Of a stretch of DNA of 47,725 bases, positions 28,157 through 36,807 are shown piece by piece (within the stretch, counting starts at the first letter, position 1; every line of letters begins with the position of its first letter). The DNA comes from Bacillota bacterium (GTDB lineage Bacteria; Bacillota; Clostridia; Christensenellales; UBA1242). The notes below the pieces were generated by a model. The model saw nothing but the letters and a program-made list of their open reading frames with translations. It had not been told where the DNA came from and ran no database searches. A program made the translations under genes and the position numbers. Location of the stretch: NCBI GenBank assembly GCA_009784665.1, contig WRBH01000004.1, forward strand, positions 1 to 47,725, read 5' to 3'.

Positions 28157-28369
28157 TTAAAGTTGTAAAAATACTTTAGGATCCATGTCGAGCTTAACGC
28201 ATAGCATTCTTAACGAGTTGTATCCAGGCAACGATTTTTTATTGACCCAGTTACTGACTTGGCTTTGTCTAACCTGCAACATTTCACTGAGTTGCAGTTG
28301 GTTTATCCCTTTCTTTGCCATTACCTCTCGCAGGATCTCTGCGAACCTTCCTTCATCAAAGTCTTCCAT
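28157..28369 (-). CDS. XRE-family HTH regulator
   Basis: LREVMAKKGINQLQLSEMLQVRQSQVSNWVNKKSLPGYNSLRMLCVKLDM. Confidence 0.8.
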   Translation of the reverse strand: MEDFDEGRFAEILREVMAKKGINQLQLSEMLQVRQSQVSNWVNKKSLPGYNSLRMLCVKLDMDPKVFLQL

Positions 28370-28452
28370 ATCTGACAAGTATATCTATATAAACTTCCAA
28401 GTCAAGCGGAAATTTGTCAGAATTCGACATGAATTTTATGTGATTATAGGGT

Positions 28453-30744
28453 GTGAAACCGAAGACAAAAAAGCTTCTGCTGTCCCTTGCAAGTCACCTT
28501 GTGTTTTTAACGATTATTGCTGTCTTGTGGCATGCACGGGTTTATGTAGTAGTGTCGCCATTTGCCTTGGCATTATTATTTGCCTCGATTTATATTCGAT
28601 TGAACCCATTTGCCGTGGCGGGTGGGACATTTGTCTTGTCCCTTCTGACCGGAACAGAGCATGGGGTAGTGCTAGGTAATTTATTTGCAGTTCTGGTCTT
28701 TATAGCTTGGGCAATGATAGCCAAGAAGAAAAACCAGTGGTGGATTGCAATACTTAGCTTTATTGTGGCACATGGTGTGATTGTTTATAATTTCGAGAAT
28801 ATTTATTTGGGTTTGATTAGTGTTTTGATTGGGTCCGTATTTTTGTTTAATTTGATTATTCTGATAAAGGCAGTAAAAGAGCGGAAGGGTAAAATTCCAT
28901 GGACAATTGACCAAAAGATTTGCCTTTGTGTATTTGTTGTGGTGTTTGCATTGGGTCTGGGTGGAATGGATAGCGACTATTTCTCGACGCACAAGTTCGT
29001 TACTATCTTGGCAATCTTGATTGGTACCTTTTGGTTTTCGGGGCGAAATACTCTCATCATTGCTGTGTGTCTTGGATTAGGGCGTAGCCTCTTGGCGTTA
29101 AATCTGAATTTTGTTGCTATCTATGCATTGTTGGCATTAGTAACCGTTGCATTTAAGTCCAAGAGACCGTATATGTCAATTATCGCGTTGATTGTGATGG
29201 ATGTGGTGCTGGGAACATTTTTTGATGCGTACATTGTTTACAATATTTTTTCGCTTATCCCCATGTTCTTGGCAGTTGGGGTATTCCTTGCTTTACCGCG
29301 AAAGATCGTAACACGGTTGGATATGGGGCTTTGGAATTTGAACACAGATTTGGTCAGCAAGAACACCATCAATCAAAATCGGAATTTAACACACAGAAGG
29401 TTGCAGGATTTATCGCAGGTCTTCAGCGAGATGGGTGGAATCTATAAAAAGACAATAAGGGGCGAAATGTCGATCAAGGAGAATGCGGATTTGATAAGTG
29501 GTCAGGTGGTTGCCAACCTGCACCTGCCACTGACACATACGGAGTTAGAGGCGGTCAAGGTCGGTGTTCGCCAAATGGTAGAAACAGGTCTTGTTCGCGG
29601 GCAGGTGACCTTGCTGGATGTTCCTGCAATTTTGAATATGAAACAATTTCCCCTTACTCCATTTGTTAACGAGATCAATAGGATGATTGGCCAGACAGTG
29701 ACGCGGAAACAACGCGACAAGGTTTTAAACAGCAGCAAGTTGTTGATGGCACAGTTGATGGAAGGGGTAGGGGCATTATGCGAGGACTTTGCCAAACAAA
29801 CCAGTGGTCAGGTTGTCTATGACAATGAAAAAGCAACCCGAATTAAAGAGGACTTGTTGTTTAGAAATGTTGTAGTCGCGGATGCTCTTATAACTCGCAG
29901 TGGGGTCAATCAGTATACGGTATCATTGTTGGTGTCTAATACTGACGCCAGTAATCTGATGATAGAAAAAATCGTTAGTAAGGTTTGTGGTCATCCTGTA
30001 GCGGTGGACAATATTCAATACGCCACGACGGCAGGGTTTGCGATAATCTCGATGAAGACGGCCCCTAGATTTAGTCTTGTATACGGTGTTGCTCAGGTCG
30101 CCAAGGGTTATGCCCAACTGAGCGGGGATAGTTACAGCGTATTGAAGGTTAATTCTGAGCGGATCCTGACCGCAATCAGCGATGGCATGGGAACTGGCGA
30201 GAGGGCAAAATTGCAGAGTACGCTTAGTTTATCTTTGATCGAAAATTTTTACAAAGCGGGTTTTCCATCCAATGTTATTATGAACAGCGTCAATCAACTG
30301 CTGACAATTACGGGTGGCGAGGTGTTTTCCGCCCTGGATATTGCGGTGTTTAATCTTGTGGTTGGCGAAGTTACATTTATCAAGCTGGGTGGGGTAGAGG
30401 GTTATATTAAGCACGAGCGTGAAACGGAAATGGTCGAAAGTGGGTCATTGCCCCTAGGGGTACTTGAGGACATTAAACCAAAAGTCTCAACCGCTATGTT
30501 GCAACATGGGGATTATGTAGTGTTGCTGAGTGATGGAATTCTTGAGGCCTTTGCGGGGGACCGGTTAGGCTTGGGTAGTTATATAAATAATCTAAATCCT
30601 AAGACGCCCCAGGAGTTGGCGGATGAGATTCTTAACGAGGCATTGAATCGCCAGAGTCGCCAGGTAGGTGATGACAGTACAGTATTAGTGGTCAAGATAG
30701 AGGGGCAACAAATTAAGAAACAATTCTCCATCCGTTCTATGTAG
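28453..30744 (+). CDS. spoIIE: SpoIIE-like membrane PP2C phosphatase
   Basis: Multi-TM N-terminus then GDSYSVLKVNSERILTAISDGMGTGERAKLQSTLSLSLIENFYKAGF...YVVLLSDGILEAF...DDSTVLVVKI. Confidence 0.85.
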   Translation: MKPKTKKLLLSLASHLVFLTIIAVLWHARVYVVVSPFALALLFASIYIRLNPFAVAGGTFVLSLLTGTEHGVVLGNLFAVLVFIAWAMIAKKKNQWWIAILSFIVAHGVIVYNFENIYLGLISVLIGSVFLFNLIILIKAVKERKGKIPWTIDQKICLCVFVVVFALGLGGMDSDYFSTHKFVTILAILIGTFWFSGRNTLIIAVCLGLGRSLLALNLNFVAIYALLALVTVAFKSKRPYMSIIALIVMDVVLGTFFDAYIVYNIFSLIPMFLAVGVFLALPRKIVTRLDMGLWNLNTDLVSKNTINQNRNLTHRRLQDLSQVFSEMGGIYKKTIRGEMSIKENADLISGQVVANLHLPLTHTELEAVKVGVRQMVETGLVRGQVTLLDVPAILNMKQFPLTPFVNEINRMIGQTVTRKQRDKVLNSSKLLMAQLMEGVGALCEDFAKQTSGQVVYDNEKATRIKEDLLFRNVVVADALITRSGVNQYTVSLLVSNTDASNLMIEKIVSKVCGHPVAVDNIQYATTAGFAIISMKTAPRFSLVYGVAQVAKGYAQLSGDSYSVLKVNSERILTAISDGMGTGERAKLQSTLSLSLIENFYKAGFPSNVIMNSVNQLLTITGGEVFSALDIAVFNLVVGEVTFIKLGGVEGYIKHERETEMVESGSLPLGVLEDIKPKVSTAMLQHGDYVVLLSDGILEAFAGDRLGLGSYINNLNPKTPQELADEILNEALNRQSRQVGDDSTVLVVKIEGQQIKKQFSIRSM

Positions 30745-30833
30745 TATTGATGTTTGGTAAAAATCTATCGCACTAAAGAACTCTTTGACAAGTTTACTGG
30801 CTAGTTATATACTGAAATTCGGAGGTAAACATA

Positions 30834-31121
30834 ATGGAAGACAAAGTATTGGCATTACTTAGGCATCACGGGCCAGGTGCATTGCGTGAGGCATTCAACA
30901 GCTTAGGTGCAGATATAGCAAAAAGTGATAAGTTTATGAACTTTCAGGGCACAAAGGAGCCAGCAGTAGAGGAGATTCAACAAATTCTTGCCCAGTCCCC
31001 AGGAATATCAATTAATGATTTACTAGATAAAGCAATCGAAATGTATCCGCAAGTAAAGTCGTCTAGCAAGATTTTACCGTCTGATAAGATAATTGAGGAA
31101 GTAGAAGCGGGGATATTATAG
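30834..31121 (+). CDS. Hypothetical protein
   Basis: ORF with SD CGGAGG and upstream TTGACA-17-TATACT. Confidence 0.6.
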   Translation: MEDKVLALLRHHGPGALREAFNSLGADIAKSDKFMNFQGTKEPAVEEIQQILAQSPGISINDLLDKAIEMYPQVKSSSKILPSDKIIEEVEAGIL

Positions 31122-31129
31122 ATGTAGAT

Positions 31130-31336
31130 TTAGATGGTTTCCATATCTGGACAATCCTTGATGTCACGAGTCGCTTTTATGTCAAGATTATAAACTGGAA
31201 TTTTTCGTCCCTTAATAACCAGGGAGTAGTTTTTGTGATATCCTAGGGACTCTCCTGATTTACCACAGGTAAATTGTATTTCTCTTTTATAAAATTTATC
31301 GTGAATGATGTCTTGTTCAAAGTATTTGCATTTCAT
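31130..31336 (-). CDS. Hypothetical small protein
   Basis: ORF MKCKYFEQDIIHDKFYKREIQF; TTGACA-17-TACAAT-6 nt-ATG. Confidence 0.55.
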   Translation of the reverse strand: MKCKYFEQDIIHDKFYKREIQFTCGKSGESLGYHKNYSLVIKGRKIPVYNLDIKATRDIKDCPDMETI

Positions 31337-31413
31337 ATGTTTATTGTACTATCTTAAAAACCGTTTGTCAAGGTAGGGTTTGGTTGTATATAATCGCGAT
31401 ATAGGAGGCAAAA

Positions 31414-32634
31414 GTGGAGAAAGCAACGGTCCGAGAAATCGGGGAAATAGTAAAGGGAAAGAGGGTCTTTTTGCGGGCGGACATGAATGTCCCGTTTGAA
31501 AAAGACAAGCGTGGTTGTACAATAATCGCGGATGACAAACGAATTGTCGCGTCAATGGAGACCTTGCGTTATTTGTTGGACAAAGGGGCACGCGTGATTT
31601 TGTGTACACACATCGGGCGTCCACAATCCAAGGCGGATAAACACCTGTCAACCAAGACAATTGTGTCGCGGATCCAAAAGCTGTTGCCAGACAGGAAAGT
31701 ATTTCATGTCAGTGATTGTGTAGGAAAAAAAGTTGACGAGGCAGTTGCAGCCTTGAAGGACAGCGAAGTTTTATTGATTGAAAATATTCGTTTTTACAAA
31801 GAAGAAACATCAAACGACCTTGATTTTGCCAAGAAATTAAGCGCCTTAGCGGATTATTATGTTAACGACGCGTTCGGTGCGGCACACAGGGCACACGCAT
31901 CTACCGAGGGGATTACTAGGTTTATCCCTGCGGTTTCTGGATTCTTGATGGAGAAGGAAATGAAGATCTTGGGTGAAGCGATTGGAAATCCAAGGAAGCC
32001 TTTGCTTGTTATCATCGGTGGTAAAAAGGTTGACACCAAGATTGGTGTGTTTACGGGCCTGTTGGATATTGCCGAGACTATCCTTGTTGGTGGTGGTATG
32101 ACCTATACTTTTGTTAAGGCTAATGGGGGCTCGATTGGGAACTCTATTTTGGATATTCCGTCCATTGACTTTTGTAAAGAGGTCCAGGTAACGGCCAAGA
32201 AAAAAGGCGTGAACATCGTCCTGCCACAAGACAGTGTTTGTGCGGACAGGTTGGCAAACGATGCCCACATTCAAATCTTCCCCTCCGACCAGATTCCAGA
32301 GGGTTGGGAGGGCTTTGACATCGGGCCAAAGACAATTGAAGAGTTTAAAAAGCACATCGCCAAGGCAGGCACGGTCATCTGGGTCGGTCCAGTTGGTGTT
32401 TCCGAGGTCGAGGCGTTTGCAACAGGAACAAAGGAAATAGCCAAAGCGGTTGTTGACAGTGGTGCAGTATCCATCATCGGTGGTGGTGATTCGGCGTCTG
32501 CGATTACACGGATGGGGATGCAGGACATGTATACTCACATTTCTACTGGGGGTGGGGCGTCGTTGGAATTCCTGGAAGGTAAAAAATTGCCGGGTGTTGA
32601 GGCACTGCTTGGTATGGGTGTACAGATTAAATAA
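31414..32634 (+). CDS. pgk: Phosphoglycerate kinase
   Basis: KRVFLRADMNVPF, LCTHIGRPQSK, DAFGAAHRAHAST, IIGGKKVDTKI, IGGGDSASAI, STGGGASLEFLEGKKLPGV; SD TAGGAGG. Confidence 0.95.
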   Translation: MEKATVREIGEIVKGKRVFLRADMNVPFEKDKRGCTIIADDKRIVASMETLRYLLDKGARVILCTHIGRPQSKADKHLSTKTIVSRIQKLLPDRKVFHVSDCVGKKVDEAVAALKDSEVLLIENIRFYKEETSNDLDFAKKLSALADYYVNDAFGAAHRAHASTEGITRFIPAVSGFLMEKEMKILGEAIGNPRKPLLVIIGGKKVDTKIGVFTGLLDIAETILVGGGMTYTFVKANGGSIGNSILDIPSIDFCKEVQVTAKKKGVNIVLPQDSVCADRLANDAHIQIFPSDQIPEGWEGFDIGPKTIEEFKKHIAKAGTVIWVGPVGVSEVEAFATGTKEIAKAVVDSGAVSIIGGGDSASAITRMGMQDMYTHISTGGGASLEFLEGKKLPGVEALLGMGVQIK

Positions 32635-33078
32635 TTATCTTTCGCGGTAAACATCAAAATACTTGTTTGCAAAAATGTCCGCACTTTCCAATTCATCTAG
32701 GTCACAGATTTTATCTGGCCTTGGCCACTTGCCATGTTCTTTGCAATGTTTTTGGCAGTTACAGCATGCTGTGTCTTCCATTGCAACCTTTATAGTGGCT
32801 ATTTCCAAATTACTAGTGTAAACTTCTCCTACGATTTGGTTATCGAGTAGTAACCGACTTGTTACTCCGCCGATTTCATTATATGTATCTTGTCTTGTGA
32901 AGTCTAAGTTAAAAGGCCCATCACCTGGATGTTTTTTTATCTGGTCGATTTTAAATCCAAGAAGTTTTCCATCTAAATACTCATGAAGAACTTGCTTTTT
33001 CTTGTCTTCCAGTTTTTGCTCGCAAATTGGCCAATGCCACATAATAGCTAAAAATCGTTTCTTTATGTCTTGAACCAT
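32635..33078 (-). CDS. Hypothetical protein
   Basis: ORF; TTGACA-18-TATACT-5 nt-ATG (MVQDIKKRFL). Confidence 0.6.
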   Translation of the reverse strand: MVQDIKKRFLAIMWHWPICEQKLEDKKKQVLHEYLDGKLLGFKIDQIKKHPGDGPFNLDFTRQDTYNEIGGVTSRLLLDNQIVGEVYTSNLEIATIKVAMEDTACCNCQKHCKEHGKWPRPDKICDLDELESADIFANKYFDVYRER

Positions 33079-33134
33079 TGCAGAGTATACCAAAACAGCT
33101 TGGATTTTGTCAATATTTGTGCCATCATTTAGGT

Positions 33135-33968
33135 ATGATCAAAGCAATTATCCTGGACATAGACGGTGTTATCGTGGGTGAGAAGGTCGGGTACAACTCG
33201 CCCGAGCCGCACCCTGATGTCATGGTAAGAATGAACCAGATTAAAGATAGCGGTGTCAAGATTATCTTGTGCACCGCAAAACCACATTTTGCAATTCGGA
33301 ATATCATCGGTGGGGCCAATCTGGCCAATCCGCATATAACGGATGGGGGAGGAGTTTTGATTGACCCCATCACAAACAAGATAGTCAAGAAATATGCCTT
33401 GTCCGACGCGGACGCACGAAAAGTTTTGAAAATGTGCCTAGACAACGACATCTATGTCGAGGCATACACTGAGGACGAATATGTAATTCAAAGAAGTCAA
33501 GTCTGTGACATTACTGACCAGCATACTCATATCTTGCAGACCGAGCCCCTGATTGTTGACGACCTGCTGGCATTTAGAGGCGAAATAACCAAGATCATGC
33601 CTGTTGTGAATGGCGAGGAGGAGAAGGCGAAGTTTGCCGAGTTGTTTAATTCGCTGGGTACTGATTTAACGCTGAACTGGGGTATTCATCCGATTGCCCT
33701 ACCGTTATTGTTTGGAATTATCACGGCAAAGGGAATCTCGAAAAAGCAAGGGATGTTGGATATATTAGACAGTCTTGGAATCTCGTCCGAAAATGCGTTG
33801 GGAGTGGGGGACAGTAATAGTGATTGGCAATACATGGAATTGTGCGGCTCAACGGCTACAATGGCAAATGCCTCAGACGAGTTAAAATCCAAGGCGGCGT
33901 TCACGGGTGGACATGTTGACGAGAATGGGGTGCTTGATATTTTTGATTCATTTTTCGGGGAAGGCTAG
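33135..33968 (+). CDS. HAD-superfamily hydrolase (Cof-like)
   Basis: IILDIDGVIVG, ILCTAKP, GVGDSNSDWQYMELCG. Confidence 0.85.
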   Translation: MIKAIILDIDGVIVGEKVGYNSPEPHPDVMVRMNQIKDSGVKIILCTAKPHFAIRNIIGGANLANPHITDGGGVLIDPITNKIVKKYALSDADARKVLKMCLDNDIYVEAYTEDEYVIQRSQVCDITDQHTHILQTEPLIVDDLLAFRGEITKIMPVVNGEEEKAKFAELFNSLGTDLTLNWGIHPIALPLLFGIITAKGISKKQGMLDILDSLGISSENALGVGDSNSDWQYMELCGSTATMANASDELKSKAAFTGGHVDENGVLDIFDSFFGEG

Positions 33969-34502
33969 GTCTTTTGCCTTTGCTTGTCCGTATAAATCAA
34001 ATTCCATTACAGCAGCATTGCTCAAGTTGAAGTTTGTCATATAATCTAGGAAATGTTCTTTGCCTAGAAATCTTTCATATTCTAGGCAATATTGCAACAT
34101 TATCATGAAACCGCCATGCGTGACAATAGCTACATTATCGATTCCTTCTTGAATCACCCATTTCCAATAGCCTTTTGCCCGGTCAAATGCTTCCTGCCAG
34201 CTTTCTTTTGTATCCCGTTCTTGCTTGATTTCTTCGGGCCATTTATCTCTTGGGCCCGAAAATTCCCGAAGTCGCCAGTCTACTGTTATACCGATATTTA
34301 AGACATCATCTATTTCTGTTGCTGTGTTATATGCTCTGGGTAGGTCAGATGAATAAATATGGTCGATGTGTTTTATTTTAGGGTCGATGGCCCGTTCTTT
34401 TGCCTGTCTTATGCCTTTAGTGGTAAGCATATCATGTGTCCAGCCGTTTCGTTCGCCTCTGGCATTTGCGTCTGATTCCCCATGTCGGATCGCATAAATC
34501 AT
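33948..34502 (-). CDS. Histidine phosphatase (phosphoglycerate mutase-like)
   Basis: MIYAIRHGESDANARG (RHG), YSSDLPRAYNTATEI, VTHGGFMIML. Confidence 0.88.
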   Translation of the reverse strand: MIYAIRHGESDANARGERNGWTHDMLTTKGIRQAKERAIDPKIKHIDHIYSSDLPRAYNTATEIDDVLNIGITVDWRLREFSGPRDKWPEEIKQERDTKESWQEAFDRAKGYWKWVIQEGIDNVAIVTHGGFMIMLQYCLEYERFLGKEHFLDYMTNFNLSNAAVMEFDLYGQAKAKDLAFPEK

Positions 34503-34573
34503 ATGTTTAAGTGTAGCAAAATCGTTTGGACTTTGTCAATATTTGTGCTAGGATAGGGCATTGAGGAGGAGAA

Positions 34574-35320
34574 ATGAGAAGAACGCTATTCGTGGCCAGT
34601 TGGAAGGCAAACGCAACGCTTGAACAGGCAAAAACCTTTGTGAACGAGTTTCCAGCAGTCGCAGGAACATTCATGCACGAAGTTATCCTGTGTCCATCGT
34701 TTTTACATATTGACATGGTTGGAAAGACCTTGCCTGGGACGGTGAAATTGGGTGCCCAGGATGTTTCTCAACACGGTATGGGCCCATTCACAGGAGAGAC
34801 CGCTGCGGCTCAGTTGGCACAATTTGGGGTGAAATACTGTATAGTTGGCCATGTTGAAAGGCGTGTTGATGGTGAGACCGATGAGATGATAAACAAGAAG
34901 ATAAAGCAATTATTTGCGGCTGGAATTACCCCAATTCTTATTGTTGGAGAGAACTTGGCCGAATATGATAACAACCAAACAAGAGTAGTTATTGAGCGTC
35001 AAATGAAGGACGCCTTGCAAGGTGTCAAGGATATCGACAAAATGATTTTCAGTTACCAGCCAGCATGGTCCATCGGAACAGGCTATTACACCTCTGCTGA
35101 CTATACCAACATTATTGTTGATTTCATGAGGAAGACACTGCAAAAGATTACTGGTTCCCCATTGGCCGCGAATGTTCCAATTCTTTATGGTGGTGGAGTG
35201 ACTCTTTCAAATGCTAGGGAATACTTAGAGTGCCCAGAGGTTGATGGTATCATGTTTGGTATCAATGCAACGGTTGCCAAGACACTTGGAGACATGGTCA
35301 ACACCAAGTTTAGGCAATGA
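34574..35320 (+). CDS. tpiA: Triosephosphate isomerase-like protein (active site degenerate)
   Basis: FVASWKANATLEQAKTFVNEF, GAQDVSQHGMGPFTGE, YCIVGHVERR, SYQPAWSIGTG; SD GAGGAGG. Confidence 0.8.
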   Translation: MRRTLFVASWKANATLEQAKTFVNEFPAVAGTFMHEVILCPSFLHIDMVGKTLPGTVKLGAQDVSQHGMGPFTGETAAAQLAQFGVKYCIVGHVERRVDGETDEMINKKIKQLFAAGITPILIVGENLAEYDNNQTRVVIERQMKDALQGVKDIDKMIFSYQPAWSIGTGYYTSADYTNIIVDFMRKTLQKITGSPLAANVPILYGGGVTLSNAREYLECPEVDGIMFGINATVAKTLGDMVNTKFRQ

Positions 35321-35649
35321 AAATTCTAATCAAAGTAATATGTACTATCGCGGGAACGCTACATTGGACAGAGCCTTTTGAATTAGACCCATGGTTAATA
35401 AACGGCAATGGTATTGCAGTTGATGATATCAAGCGACTTTTATGCGAGATGACACCTCGGGCTACAATGGAAAATATAGAACTAAGCAGTGTTCAATTCA
35501 CCGCCGAGGGGTTTATTGACCTAACAGAAAAGGGTACATATTCTTATGTCTCGGCTTCGAGTTTGGACGAAATTCCAATACCAGATAGGATAATGCACAT
35601 ATTTAGTGAAGTGGGGTTGTTGGACGAAATTGCTAATTTAGAGCAGTAG
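35317..35649 (+). CDS. Hypothetical protein
   Basis: ORF with ATGA overlap with the TIM-like gene. Confidence 0.6.
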   Translation: MKILIKVICTIAGTLHWTEPFELDPWLINGNGIAVDDIKRLLCEMTPRATMENIELSSVQFTAEGFIDLTEKGTYSYVSASSLDEIPIPDRIMHIFSEVGLLDEIANLEQ

Positions 35650-35665
35650 AACATAAGTATAGTCT

Positions 35666-35953
35666 ATGGAGCTTATAAAGCTAAAGAAATTTTTACCGCC
35701 TAACTTTCAGGTTTCGGTAATTGCAGACCATTTTAGGGTTGTAAGCTTTCGTGCCGACAATATGCGATTCAAGCATTGTCACTTGTTCAAAGATGTAGGA
35801 GATCTGGATAGATTAATTTTCGATGCGGAAAAGAACTTGGATTTTAGCATAGGTAAAGGAAATGCCGAGTGGGCTGATTATTACCAGGATAAAATTAACG
35901 AGTTAAGCCAGATTAAAGTTATTTGTGGTAACTCTCGCCCTTTAGAATCGTGA
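35666..35953 (+). CDS. Hypothetical protein
   Basis: ORF MELIKLKKFLPPNFQVSVIADHFRVV. Confidence 0.55.
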   Translation: MELIKLKKFLPPNFQVSVIADHFRVVSFRADNMRFKHCHLFKDVGDLDRLIFDAEKNLDFSIGKGNAEWADYYQDKINELSQIKVICGNSRPLES

Positions 35954-36353
35954 AGGCACGGTAAATTTGTTCGTGCAGGATAACGCGGAACAACTGGTGC
36001 GGAAGGGTTATTTTACCCAAAGATATTTTTTCGTATACAACATCATCGAGAAAATTTCCAACTCCGTGAGAACCGCCGATTATAAAACTGATAGTGCTGC
36101 CCCTTTGCGAGGTTATTGCAATTTTTTCTGATAACTCTTCACTTGTGATTAATTTGCCTCTTGTATCGCACAGAATCACGGTGCCTTTTAACTTGGAACG
36201 AATTTGCTCGCACTCGGATTTTTGTGTGCCTTCCTTTACTTCAATAACCTCCAGCTTGCAATATCGGGTGAGGCGCTTTTGATATTCCGAAATCGCGTCG
36301 CGGAGGAACACTTCTTTTATATTGCCGACTGATATAATTTTTACTGTTAACAT
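35919..36353 (-). CDS. rlmH: 23S rRNA (pseudouridine1915-N3)-methyltransferase
   Basis: MLTVKIISVGNIKEVFLRDAISEYQKRLTRYCKLEVIEV; ISFIIGGSHGVG; LPHQLFRVILHEQIYRAFTILKGESYHK. Confidence 0.94.
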   Translation of the reverse strand: MLTVKIISVGNIKEVFLRDAISEYQKRLTRYCKLEVIEVKEGTQKSECEQIRSKLKGTVILCDTRGKLITSEELSEKIAITSQRGSTISFIIGGSHGVGNFLDDVVYEKISLGKITLPHQLFRVILHEQIYRAFTILKGESYHK

Positions 36354-36389
36354 GCTTGACTGTATTCTACAGTGTGGTATACTTGTATG

Positions 36390-36645
36390 TCAACTAGGCG
36401 GGGGATTAGCGACCCCTTGTAGCCGTCACGCTAAGGCGGGCCGAATACCGCGTCCAAGGGGGGAAGTGCATGTATGGGCGGGACAAGTGACAATGTTGAA
36501 GTCAAGACCCAAGGCAGTGGCAACGCTGTGAATCGTGTCAGGTTGGGAACAAAGCAGCACTAAGCATCCAAGCCATGTGCCCTTGAACAGTTTTGGCGGA
36601 GTTGTGATTTGTTTCGTTTATATGGGTACCATCCTCGAGGCGTGG
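36390..36645 (+). ncRNA. ffs: Signal recognition particle RNA, large bacterial type with Alu domain (ends approximate)
   Basis: GTGTCAGGTTGGGAACAAAGCAGCACTAAG (SRP core); GGGGGATTAGCGACCCCTTGTAGCCG...GGCGGGCCGAATACC matches an Alu domain. Confidence 0.9.
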
Positions 36646-36654
36646 GTTGACCGT

Positions 36655-36731
36655 GGTGGCGTAGCATAGCTGGTTAATGCACCGGATTCATAACCCGGAG
36701 ATCGGTGGTTCAAGTCCACTCGCCACTACCA
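36655..36731 (+). tRNA. tRNA-Met (anticodon CAT)
   Basis: GGTGGCG...CCGGATTCATAACCCGG...GGTTCAAGTCC...CGCCACTACCA; encoded CCA. A CAT anticodon could also be tRNA-Ile2. Confidence 0.9.
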
Positions 36732-36807
36732 AGCTCGTTTATGTGATTATAATTGCTTTACTTGTCGACCAATTTTTCATATAATAATTCATTAAGGAGG
36801 ATTTCTG

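Noticed and set aside
31846-32538. 230-aa minus-strand ORF
   Set aside because: Antisense to pgk; no SD or promoter, Cys/His-rich shadow-ORF composition
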